A stretch of DNA of 64,000 nucleotides, from the NCBI RefSeq assembly GCF_047495875.1, contig NC_092466.1:10970561-11034560 (forward strand). The letters run 5' to 3'. The stretch is from Pithys albifrons albifrons (Eukaryota; Chordata; Aves; Passeriformes; Thamnophilidae). This document shows, piece after piece, positions 41,021 through 51,997 of the stretch (within the stretch, counting starts at the first letter, position 1; the number at the start of each line of letters is the position of its first letter). The position numbers and the translations under genes were made by a program. The notes under the pieces are model-generated. The model was not told the origin of the DNA, searched no databases, and saw nothing but the letters and a program-made list of their open reading frames with translations.

Positions 41021-42410
41021 TTGAAGGGCTCAGCAGGGATGGGGGTGGGGATTGACAGAATAAAAAAAATAGGCCACTGCTTTTTGTCTCCCGGCACATT
41101 TTCCCATGGAGGAATGTTTGTCCGTCTTCAATTCTTGCCTGAAAAACCAAATTGTCTCAGACCCACTGGTGCTAAGGAACGATTCAGCCTTGTGCCAAGA
41201 CAAAAGGTGGCAGCCTTGGGCTCTCAGGTGCCAATGATGCGCCTGCATCAACACTCTAAAAGTAGCAATCCATTCTATTATGCCACCTTTTCCCTGGGAG
41301 GAATATTCATCTGTCTTCCATTCTTGGCTGGAAAAACGAAATTTACCAGAACCACTGGTAGCAAGGAGCCATTGACCTTTGCACCAAGATAAAAGTTGGC
41401 AGCCATGGCTTGCAGGTGAAAATGATAGAGGACAATAAACATTATAAATGCACCCTAATCCTAACCTGGAGGAATCAGCAGGGAGAGGGGAGGGAAATGG
41501 CAAAATAAAAAAAATAGCCCACCCTTTCTGGTCTTGCGGCACCTTTTCCCTGAGAAAAATGTACATCCATCTTCAATTCTTGACTGAAAAACAAAAATTT
41601 CTAAGACCCGCTGGTGCCAGGAAATGATCGAGCTTTACACCAAAACAAACGGTGGAAGCCTTGGGACCTAGGTGCCAATGATGCTGTGCCATTAACATTA
41701 AAAAACACCCAAAGCCTACTCGTAAGGCAAAAGAGAAGCCTAACCCTAAGCCTAGCCCTAACCCTAACCCTAACCCTAATCCTCACTCTAAGCGTAACTA
41801 TAAGAGTAACCCTAAACCAGGAGTCGAGAGAGCAGAGAGGAGGGGGTGTGGCAGAATAGAGAGAACTACGCCAGCCCTTTGTAGGCTGCCACCATTCCAC
41901 TTCCATTCCTACTCCAAGAGGAATCTTCATGCAACTTAAAATTTTGGCTGAAAAATGGCAATTTCCCAGCCACACTGGTGCCAAAGAAGCACTGAGCTTT
42001 AAGCCAAGAGAAAAGGCGGAAGCCTTGGGCTCTCTGGTGCTAATGATGCTACGCCAATAACATAAAAAAACACGCAAAGCCCAAAGCTGAAAAAAAGGAG
42101 AAAAAGAACCGCAACCCTAAACCTAACCCTAAACCTAACCCTAATTCTAAGCGTAACTCTAAGCGTAACCCTAACCCAGGAATCGAGAGTGGAGAGAGGA
42201 GGGGCTCTGGCAGAATAGAGAGAAGTAGGCCAGCCCTTTGTGGGCTGGCACCTTTCCTCTTTCGATTCCTTTTCCAAGAGGAATCTTCATCCGTCTATAA
42301 TTCTCGGCTGCAAAATGGCAATTTCTGATACCCACTGGTGCCAAGGAGGGACTGAGCTTTGTGCCAAGAGAAAAGGTGGCAGCCTTGGGTTCTCAGGTGC
42401 TAATGATGCT
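41021..42410. repeat. Decayed edge copies of the 360-bp satellite
   Basis: These copies align with the satellite body through shared landmarks such as CTTCAATTCTTGNCTGAAAAA, ACTGGTGCNAAGGA, GGTGGCAGCCTTGGG and CCAATGATG. The ATTCTTGGCTG-type landmark recurs near 41,128, 41,308, 41,566, 41,927 and 42,287, giving spacings of about 180, 258, 361 and 360 bp. Copies near the boundary carry many substitutions and are short. The second has no CCCTAA block, the third has only about two hexamers (near 41,451-41,465), and later ones have the full block (41,735-41,818 and 42,109-42,178). This is the usual picture of an array margin that has escaped homogenisation. Confidence 0.92.
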
Positions 42411-42481
42411 GCGCCATAACCAGTTAAAATAAACACAATCCCTAATCCTAACAAAAAAGAGAAGCATAACCCTAACGATAA

Positions 42482-42529
42482 CCCTAACCCTAACCCTAAC
42501 CCTAACCCTAACCCTAACCCTAACCCTAA
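42482..42529 (-). repeat. Longest perfect telomere-type run: (CCCTAA)8, TTAGGG on the minus strand
   Basis: Eight uninterrupted CCCTAA hexamers sit in the 384-bp monomer, the first well-preserved copy. That monomer is longer than the standard by exactly 24 bp, or four hexamers, so its extra length is hexamer expansion. It is the purest interstitial telomere sequence in the window. Other monomers have at most three to five consecutive perfect hexamers. Confidence 0.97.
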
Positions 42530-45500
42530 TTCTAAGCGTAACGCTAGGCGTAACCCTAACCCAGGAGTTGAGAGTGGAGAGAGGAGGCGGTGTGGCAGAC
42601 AAGAGAGAACTAGGCCAGCCCTTTGTGGGCTGGCACCTTTTCTCTTTCGATTCCTTTTCCAAGAGGAATCTTGGTCCGCCTTCAATTCTTGGCTGAAAAA
42701 TGGCAATTTCCCACCCCACTGGTGCCAAGGAGGGACTGAGCTTTGTGCCAAGAGAAAAGGTGGCAGCCTTGGGCTCTCAGGCGCTAATGATGCTGCGCCA
42801 TGACAACTAAAAAGACAAGCAAACCCTAATCCTAACACAAAAGAGAAGCCTAACCCTAACCCTAACGCTAACCCTAACCCTAACCCTAATTCTAAGCGTA
42901 ACTCTAAGCGTAACCCTAACCTAAAAGTCGAGAGTGGAGAGAGGAGGTGGTGTGGCGGAACAGAGAGAACTAGGCCAGCCCTTTGTGGGCTGGCACCTTT
43001 CCTCTTTCGATTCCTTTTCCAAGAGGGATCTTGGTCCGCCTTCAATTCTTGGCTGAAAAATGGCAATTTCCCACCCCACTGGTGCCAAGGAGGGACTGAG
43101 CTTTGTGCCAAGAAAAAAGGTGGCAGCCTTGGGCTCTCAGGCGCTAATGATGCTGCGCAATGACCAGTAAAAAGACACCCAAACTCTAATCCTAACACAA
43201 AAGAGACGCCTAACCCTAACCCTAACGCTAACCCTAACCCTAATCCTAATTCTAGGCGGAACTCGAAGCGTAATCCTAACCCAGGAGTCGAGAGTGGAGA
43301 GAGGAGGGGTTGTGGCGGAACAGAGAGAACTAGGCCAGCCCTTTGTGGGCTGGCACCTTTCCTCTTTCGATTCCTTTTCCAAGAGGGATCTTGGTCCGCC
43401 TTCAATTCTTGGCTGAAAAATGGCAATTTACCACCCCACTGGTGCCAAGGAGGGACTGAGCTTTGTGCCAAGAAAAAAGGTGGCAGCCTTGGGCTCTCAG
43501 GCGCTAATGATGCTGCGCCATAACCAGTTAAAATAAACCCACACCCTAATCCTAACAGAAAAGAGAAGCCTAACCCTAACCCTAACCCTAACCCTAATTC
43601 TAGGCGTAACTCTAAGCGTAACCCTAACCCAGGAGTCGAGAGTGGAGAGAGGAGGCGGTGTGGCGGAACAGAGAGAACTAGGCCAGCCCTTTGTGGGCTG
43701 GCACTTTTCCTCTTTCGATTCCTTTTCCAAGAGGGATCTTGGTCCGCCTTCAATTCTTGGCTGAAAAATGGCAATTTCCCACCCCACTGGTGCCAAGGAG
43801 GGACTGAGCTTTGTGCCAAGAAAAAAGGTGGCAGCCTTGGGCTCTCAGGCGCTAATGATGCTGCGCCATGACCAGTTAAAATAAACCCAAACCCTAATCC
43901 TAACACAAAAGAGAAGCCTAACCCTAACCCTAAAGCTAACCCTAACCCTAACCCTAATTCTAAGCGTAACTCTAAGCGTAACCCTAACCTAAAAGTCGAG
44001 AGTGGAGAGAGGAGGGGGTGTGGCGGAACAGAGAGAACTAGGCCAGCCCTTTGTGGGCTGGCACCTTTCCTCTTTCGATTCCTTTTCCAAGAGGGATCTT
44101 GGTCCGCCTTCAATTCTTGGCTGAAAAATGGCAATTTCCCACCCCACTGGTGCCAAGGAGGGAATGAGCTTTGTGCCAAGAAAAAAGGTGGCAGCCTTGG
44201 GTTCTCAGGCGCTAATGATGCTGCGCCATGACCAGTTAAAATAAACCCAAACCCTAATCCTAACACAAAAGAGAAGCCTAACCCTAACCCTAACGCTAAC
44301 CCTAACCCTAACCCTAATTCTAAGCATAACTCTAAGCGTAACCCTAACCTAAAAGTCGAGAGTGGAGAGAGGAGGCGGTGTGGCAGAACAGAGAGAACTA
44401 GGCCAGCCCTTTGTGGGCTGGCACCTTTCCTCTTTCGATTCCTTTTCCAAGAGGGATCTTGGTCCGCCTTCAATTCTTGGCTGAAAAATGGCAATTTCCC
44501 ACCCCACTGGTGCCAAGGAGGGACTGAGCTTTGTGCCAAGAAAAAAGGTGGCAGCCTTGGGCTCTCAGGCGCTAATGATGCTGCGCCATGACCAGTTAAA
44601 ATAAACCCACACCCTAATCCTAACACAAAAGAGAAGCCTAAACCTAACCCTAACGCTAACCCTAACCCTAACCCTAATTCTAAGCGTAACTAGAAGCGTG
44701 ACCCTAACCCAGGAGTCGAGAGTGGAGAGAGGAGGGGGTGTGGCGGAACAGAGAGAACTAGGCCAGCCCTTTGTGGGCTGGCACCTTTCCTCTTTCGATT
44801 CCTTTTCCAAGAGGGATCTTGGTCCGCCTTCAATTCTTGGCTGAAAAATGGCAATTTCCCACCCCACTGGTGCCAAGAAAAAAGGTGGCAGCCTTGGGTT
44901 CTCAGGCGCTAATGATGCTGCGCCATGACCAGTAAAAAGACACGCAAACCCTAATCCTAACACAAAAGAGAAGCCTAACCCTAACCCTAACGCTAACCCT
45001 AACCCTAACCCTAATTCTAAGCGTAACTCTAAGCGTAACCCTAACCTAAAAGTCGAGAGTGGAGAGAGGAGGCGGTGTGGCAGAACAGAGAGAACTAGGC
45101 CAGACCTTTGTGGGCTGGCACCTTTCCTCTTTCGATTCCTTTTCCAAGAGGGATCTTGGTCCGCCTTCAATTCTTGGCTGAAAAATGGAAATTTCCCACC
45201 CCACTGGTGCCAAGGAGGGACTGAGCTTTGTGCCAAGAAAAAAGGTGGCAGCCTTGGGTTCTCAGGCGCTAATGATGCTGCGCCATGACCAGTTAAAATA
45301 AACCCACACCCTAATCCTAACACAAAAGAGAAGCCTAAACCTAACCCTAACGCTAACCCTAACCCTAACCCTAATTCTAAGCGTAACTCGAAGCGTGACC
45401 CTAACCCAGGAGTCGAGAGTGGAGAGAGGAGGGGGTGTGGCGGAACAGAGAGAACTAGGCCAGCCCTTTGTGGGCTGGCACCTTTCCTCTTTCGATTCCT

Positions 45501-46155
45501 TTTCCAAGAGGGATCTTGGTCCGCCTTCAATTCTTGGCTGAAAAATGGCAATTTCCCACCCCACTGGTGCCAAGAAAAAAGGTGGCAGCCTTGGGTTCTC
45601 AGGCGCTAATGATGCTGCGCCATGACCAGTAAAAAGACACGCAAACCCTAATCCTAACACAAAAGAGAAGCCTAACCCTAACCCTAACGCTAACCCTAAC
45701 CCTAACCCTAATTCTAAGCGTAACTCTAAGCGTAACCCTAACCCAGGAGTCGAGAGTGGAGAGAGGAGGGGGTGTGGCGGAACAAAGAGAACTAGGCCAG
45801 CCCTTTGTGGGCTGGCACCTTTCCTCTTTCGATTCCTTTTCCAAGAGGGATCTTGGTCCGCCTTCAATTCTTGGCTGAAAAATGGCAATTTCCCACCCCA
45901 CTGGTGCCAAGGAGGGACTGAGCTTTGTGCCAAGAAAAAAGGTGGCAGCCTTGGGCTCTCAGGCGCTAATGATGCTGCGCCATGACCAGTAAAAAGGCAC
46001 GCAAACCCTGAGCCTAACAAAAAAGAGAAGCCTAACCCTAACCCTAAAGCTAACCCTAACCCTAACCCTAATTCTAGGCGTAACTAGAAGCGTAACCCTA
46101 ACCCAGGAGTCGAGAGTGGAGAGAGGAGGCGGTGTGGCGGAACAGAGAGAACTAG

Positions 46156-46176
46156 GCCAGCCCTTTGTGGGCTGGC
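46156..46176. repeat. Monomer hairpin (8-bp perfect stem, 5-nt loop), representative copy
   Basis: GCCAGCCC, loop TTTGT, then GGGCTGGC form a perfect GC-rich inverted repeat present once per monomer throughout the array. Some copies carry one stem mismatch (CCAGACC near 45,101, 51,841, 52,179 and 61,771; GCCAGCGC near 48,294, 53,954, 55,372, 57,510 and 63,549). One has a changed first loop base (60,361). Edge copies at about 41,071 and 41,491 do not have it. Confidence 0.92.
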
Positions 46177-46336
46177 ACCTTTCCTCTTTCGATTCCTTTT
46201 CCAAGAGGGATCTTGGTCCGCCTTCAATTCTTGGCTGAAAAATGGCAATTTCCCACCCCACTTGTGCCAAGGAGGGACTGAGCTTTGTGCCAAGAAAAAA
46301 GGTGGCAGCCTTGGGCTCTCAGGCGCTAATGATGCT

Positions 46337-46696
46337 GCGCCATGACCAGTTAAAATAAACCCAAACCCTAATCCTAACACAAAAGAGAAGCCTAACCCTA
46401 ACCCTAAAGCTAACCCTAACCCTAACCCTAATTCTAAGCGTAACTCTAAGCGTAACCCTAACCCAAAAGTCGAGAGTGGAGAGAGGAGGGGGTGTGGCGG
46501 AACAGAGAGAACTAGGCCAGCCCTTTGTGGGCTGGCACCTTTCCTCTTTCGATTCCTTTTCCAAGAGGGATCTTGGTCCGCCTTCAATTCTTGGCTGAAA
46601 AATGGCAATTTCCCACCCCACTGGTGCCAAGGAGGGACTGAGCTTTGTGCCAAGAAAAAAGGTGGCAGCCTTGGGCTCTCAGGCGCTAATGATGCT
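46337..46696. repeat. Representative 360-bp monomer
   Basis: This typical copy has its hexamer block at about 46,391-46,464. The purine-rich GAGAGTGGAGAGAGGAG segment follows, then the hairpin at 46,516-46,536, the TTTCGATTCC box, and the paired GTGCCAAG repeats near 46,624-46,654. The AGCCTTGGG link leads to the next anchor at 46,697. The hexamers in order are CCCTAA twice, AGCTAA (CGCTAA in many copies), CCCTAA three times, then TTCTAA, GCGTAA, CTCTAA, GCGTAA, CCCTAA. Confidence 0.93.
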
Positions 46697-48455
46697 GCGC
46701 CATGACCAGTAAAAAGGCACGCAAACCCTGAGCCTAACACAAAAGAGAAGCCTAACCCTAACCCTAACGCTAACCCTAACCCTAACCCTAATTCTAGGCG
46801 TAACTCGAAGCGTAACCCTAACCCAGGATTCGAGAGTGGAGAGAGGAGGCGGTGTGGCGGAACAGAGAGAACTAGGCCAGCCCTTTGTGGGCTGGCACCT
46901 TTCCTCTTTCGATTCCTTTTCCAAGAGGGATCTTGGTCCGCCTTCAATTCTTGGCTGAAAAATGGCAATTTCCCACCCCACTGGTGCCAAGGAGGGACTG
47001 AGTTTTGTGCCAAGAAAAAAGGTGGCAGCCTTGGGTTCTCAGGCGCTAATGATGCTGCGCCATGACCAGTTAAAATAAACCCAAACCCTAATCCTAACAC
47101 AAAAGAGAAGCCTAACCCTAACCCTAACGCTAACCCTAACCCTAACCCTAATTCTAAGCGTAACTCTAAGCGTAACCCTAACCTAAAAGTCGAGAGTGGA
47201 GAGAGGAGGCGGTGTGGCAGAACAGAGAGAACTAGGCCAGCCCTTTGTGGGCTGGCACCTTTCCTCTTTCGATTCCTTTTCCAAGAGGGATCTTGGTCCG
47301 CCTTCAATTCTTGGCTGAAAAATGGCAATTTCCCACCCCACTGGTGCCAAGAAAAAAGGTGGCAGCCTTGGGTTCTCAGGCGCTAATGATGCTGCGCCAT
47401 GACCAGTAAAAAGGCACGCAAACCCTGAGCCTAACACAAAAGAGAAGCCTAACCCTAACCCTAACGCTAACCCTAACCCTAACCCTAATTCTAGGCGTAA
47501 CTAGAAGCGTAACCCTAACCCAGGAGTCGAGAGTGGAGAGAGGAGGCGGTGTGGCGGAACAGAGAGAACTAGGCCAGCCCTTTGTGGGCTGGCACCTTTC
47601 CTCTTTCGATTCCTTTTCCAAGAGGGATCTTGGTCCGCCTTCAATTCTTGGCTGAAAAATGGCAATTTCCCACCCCACTTGTGCCAAGGAGGGACTGAGC
47701 TTTGTGCCAAGAAAAAAGGTGGCAGCCTTGGGCTCTCAGGCGCTAATGATGCTGCGCCATGACCAGTTAAAATAAACCCAAACCCTGAGCCTAACACAAA
47801 AGAGAAGCCTAACCCTAACCCTAACGCTAACCCTAACCCTAACCCTAATTCTAAGCGTAATTCTAAGCGTAACCCTAACCTAAAAGTCGAGAGTGGAGAG
47901 AGGAGGCGGTGTGGCGGAACAGAGAGAACTAGGCCAGCCCTTTGTGGGCTGGCACCTTTCCTCTTTCAATTCCTTTTCCAAGAGGGATCTTGGTCCGCCT
48001 TCAATTCTTGGCTGAAAAATGGCAATTTCCCACCCCACTGGTGCCAAGGAGGGACTGAGCTTTGTGCCAAGAAAAAAGGTGGCAGCCTTGGGCTCTCAGG
48101 CGCTAATGATGCTGCGCCATGACCAGTAAAAAGACATACAAACCCTAAGCCTAACACAAAAGAGAAGCCTAACCCTAACCCTAACGCTAACCCTAACCCT
48201 AACCCTAATTCTAGGCGTAACTCGAAGCGTAACCCTAACCCAGGATTCGAGAGTGGAGAGACGAGGGGCTCTGGCAGAATAGAGAGAAGTAGGCCAGCGC
48301 TTTGTGGGCTGGCACCTTTCCTCTTTCGATTCCTTTTCCAAGAGGGATCTTGGTCCGCCTTCAATTCTTGGCTGAAAAATGGCAATTTCCCACCCCACTG
48401 GTGCCAAGGAGGGACTGAGCTTTGTGCCAAGAAAAAAGGTGGCAGCCTTGGGTTC

Positions 48456-51002
48456 TCAGGCGCTAATGATGCTGCGCCATGACCAGTTAAAATAAACCCA
48501 CACCCTAATCCTAACACAAAAGAGAAGCCTAAACCTAACCCTAACGCTAACCCTAACCCTAACCCTAATTCTAAGCGTAACTCGAAGCGTGACCCTAACC
48601 CAGGAGTCGAGAGTGGAGAGAGGAGGGGGTGTGGCGGAACAGAGAGAACTAGGCCAGCCCTTTGTGGGCTGGCACCTTTCCTCTTTCGATTCCTTTTCCA
48701 AGAGGGATCTTGGTCCGCCTTCAATTCTTGGCTGAAAAATGGCAATTTCCCACCCCACTGGTGCCAAGAAAAAAGGTGGCAGCCTTGGGTTCTCAGGCGC
48801 TAATGATGCTGCGCCATGACCAGTAAAAAGACACGCAAACCCTAATCCTAACACAAAAGAGAAGCCTAACCCTAACCCTAACGCTAACCCTAACCCTAAC
48901 CCTAATTCTAAGCGTAACTCTAAGCGTAACCCTAACCCAGGAGTCGAGAGTGGAGAGAGGAGGGGGTGTGGCGGAACAAAGAGAACTAGGCCAGCCCTTT
49001 GTGGGCTGGCACCTTTCCTCTTTCGATTCCTTTTCCAAGAGGGATCTTGGTCCGCCTTCAATTCTTGGCTGAAAAATGGCAATTTCCCACCCCACTGGTG
49101 CCAAGGAGGGACTGAGCTTTGTGCCAAGAAAAAAGGTGGCAGCCTTGGGCTCTCAGGCGCTAATGATGCTGCGCCATGACCAGTAAAAAGGCACGCAAAC
49201 CCTGAGCCTAACACAAAAGAGAAGCCTAACCCTAACCCTAACGCTAACCCTAACCCTAACCCTAATTCTAGGCGTAACTCGAAGCGTAACCCTAACCCAG
49301 GATTCGAGAGTGGAGAGAGGAGGCGGTGTGGCGGAACAGAGAGAACTAGGCCAGCCCTTTGTGGGCTGGCACCTTTCCTCTTTCGATTCCTTTTCCAAGA
49401 GGGATCTTGGTCCGCCTTCAATTCTTGGCTGAAAAATGGCAATTTCCCACCCCACTGGTGCCAAGGAGGGACTGAGCTTTGTGCCAAGAAAAAAGGTGGC
49501 AGCCTTGGGCTCTCAGGCGCTAATGATGCTGCGCCATGACCAGTAAAAAGGCTCGCAAACCCTGAGCCTAACACAAAAGAGAAGCCTAACCCTAACCCTA
49601 AAGCTAACCCTAACCCTAACCCTAATTCTAAGCGTAACTCTAAGCGTAACCCTAACCCAAAAGTCGAGAGTGGAGAGAGGAGGGGGTGTGGCGGAACAGA
49701 GAGAACTAGGCCAGCCCTTTGTGGGCTGGCACCTTTCCTCTTTCGATTCCTTTTCCAAGAGGGATCTTGGTCCGCCTTCAATTCTTGGCTGAAAAATGGC
49801 AATTTACCACCCCACTGGTGCCAAGGAGGGACTGAGCTTTGTGCCAAGAAAAAAGGTGGCAGCCTTGGGCTCTCAGGCGCTAATGATGCTGCGCCATAAC
49901 CAGTTAAAATAAACCCACACCCTAATCCTAACACAAAAGAGAAGCCTAACCCTAACCCTAACCCTAACCCTAATTCTAGGCGTAACTCTAAGCGTAACCC
50001 TAACCCAGGAGTCGAGAGTGGAGAGAGGAGGCGGTGTGGCGGAACAGAGAGAACTAGGCCAGCCCTTTGTGGGCTGGCACTTTTCCTCTTTCGATTCCTT
50101 TTCCAAGAGGGATCTTGGTCCGCCTTCAATTCTTGGCTGAAAAATGGCAATTTCCCACCCCACTGGTGCCAAGGAGGGACTGAGCTTAGTGCCAAGAAAA
50201 AAGGTGGCAGCCTTGGGCTCTCAGGCGCTAATGATGCTGCGCCATGACCAGTTAAAATAAACCCAAACCCTAATCCTAACACAAAAGAGAAGCCTAACCC
50301 TAACCCTAAAGCTAACCCTAACCCTAACCCTAATTCTAAGCGTAACTCTAAGCGTAACCCTAACCCAAAAGTCGAGAGTGGAGAGAGGAGGGGGTGTGGC
50401 GGAACAGAGAGAACTAGGCCAGCCCTTTGTGGGCTGGCACCTTTCCTCTTTCGATTCCTTTTCCAAGAGGGATCTTGGTCCGCCTTCAATTCTTGGCTGA
50501 AAAATGGCAATTTCCCACCCCACTGGTGCCAAGGAGGGACTGAGCTTTGTGCCAAGAAAAAAGGTGGCAGCCTTGGGTTCTCAGGCGCTAATGATGCTGC
50601 GCCATGACCAGTTAAAATAAACCCAAACCCTAATCCTAACACAAAAGAGAAGCCTAACCCTAACCCTAACGCTAACCCTAACCCTAACCCTAATTCTAAG
50701 CGTAACTCTAAGCGTAACCCTAACCTAAAAGTCGAGAGTGGAGAGAGGAGGCGGTGTGGCAGAACAGAGAGAACTAGGCCAGCCCTTTGTGGGCTGGCAC
50801 CTTTCCTCTTTCGATTCCTTTTCCAAGAGGGATCTTGGTCCGCCTTCAATTCTTGGCTGAAAAATGGCAATTTCCCACCCCACTGGTGCCAAGGAGGGAC
50901 TGAGCTTTGTGCCAAGAAAAAAGGTGGCAGCCTTGGGCTCTCAGGCGCTAATGATGCTGCGCCATGACCAGTAAAAAGGCACGCAAACCCTGAGCCTAAC
51001 AC
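48456..51002 (-). other. 848-codon satellite reading frame, probably not a gene
   Basis: A minus-strand frame stays open across seven monomers because 360, 348 and 342 are all divisible by three. It translates as a 120-residue repeat. The hexamer block gives Leu-Gly runs (GLGLGLALGLGLGF), followed by KRNRKRKGASPQRAG. It ends soon after the 337-bp monomer near 48,770, where the 23-bp deletion shifts it into the Arg-Val frame. No promoter, splice signal or codon bias supports it. Similar frames elsewhere (42,287-44,626; 52,340-54,406; 55,534-57,960; 58,493-60,217) have the same origin. Confidence 0.8.
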
Positions 51003-51997
51003 AAAAGAGAAGCCTAACCCTAACCCTAACGCTAACCCTAACCCTAACCCTAATTCTAGGCGTAACTAGAAGCGTAACCCTAACCCAGGAGTCGAGAGTG
51101 GAGAGAGGAGGCGGTGTGGCGGAACAGAGAGAACTAGGCCAGCCCTTTGTGGGCTGGCACCTTTCCTCTTTCGATTCCTTTTCCAAGAGGGATCTTGGTC
51201 CGCCTTCAATTCTTGGCTGAAAAATGGCAATTTCCCACCCCACTTGTGCCAAGGAGGGACTGAGCTTTGTGCCAAGAAAAAAGGTGGCAGCCTTGGGCTC
51301 TCAGGCGCTAATGATGCTGCGCCATGACCAGTTAAAATAAACCCAAACCCGAAGCCTAACCCTAACCCTAAAGCTAACCCTAACCCTAACCCTAATTCTA
51401 AGCGTAATTCTAAGCGTAACCCTAACCCAAAAGTCGAGAGTGGAGAGAGGAGGGGGTGTGGCGGAACAGAGAGAACTAGGCCAGCCCTTTGTGGGCTGGC
51501 ACCTTTCCTCTTTCGATTCCTTTTCCAAGAGGGATCTTGGTCCGCCTTCAATTCTTGGCTGAAAAATGGCAATTTCCCACCCCACTGGTGCCAAGGAGGG
51601 ACTGAGCTTTGTGCCAAGAAAAAAGGTGGCAGCCTTGGGTTCTCAGGCGCTAATGATGCTGCGCCATGACCAGTTAAAATAAACCCAAACCCTAATCCTA
51701 ACACAAAAGAGAAGCCTAACCCTAACCCTAACGCTAACCCTAACCCTAACCCTAATTCTAAGCGTAACTCTAAGCGTAACCCTAACCTAAAAGTCGAGAG
51801 TGGAGAGAGGAGGCGGTGTGGCAGAACAGAGAGAACTAGGCCAGACCTTTGTGGGCTGGCACCTTTCCTCTTTCGATTCCTTTTCCAAGAGGGATCTTGG
51901 TCCGCCTTCAATTCTTGGCTGAAAAATGGCAATTTCCCACCCCACTGGTGCCAAGAAAAAAGGTGGCAGCCTTGGGTTCTCAGGCGCTAATGATGCT

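Larger units (their letters stand above)
44920..49800. repeat. Higher-order block A, copy 1
   Basis: This block of about 4.9 kb recurs at +7,078 bp (51,998-56,878). The order of 360- and 337-bp monomers is the same, and rare variants match at the same offset: CTTTCAATTCC near 47,965/55,043, GAACAAAGAG near 48,975/56,053 and AAGGCTCGCAAA near 49,549/56,627. The match breaks on the right where AATTTACCACC at 49,801 faces AATTTCCCACC. On the left, the preceding monomers differ in their variants. Confidence 0.88.

Noticed and set aside
46540..46570. CENP-B-box-like match in the monomer (TTTCGATTCCTTTTCC)
   Set aside because: Only the TTCG core fits. The required spacing and the CGGG end are missing, so it does not support a centromeric function.
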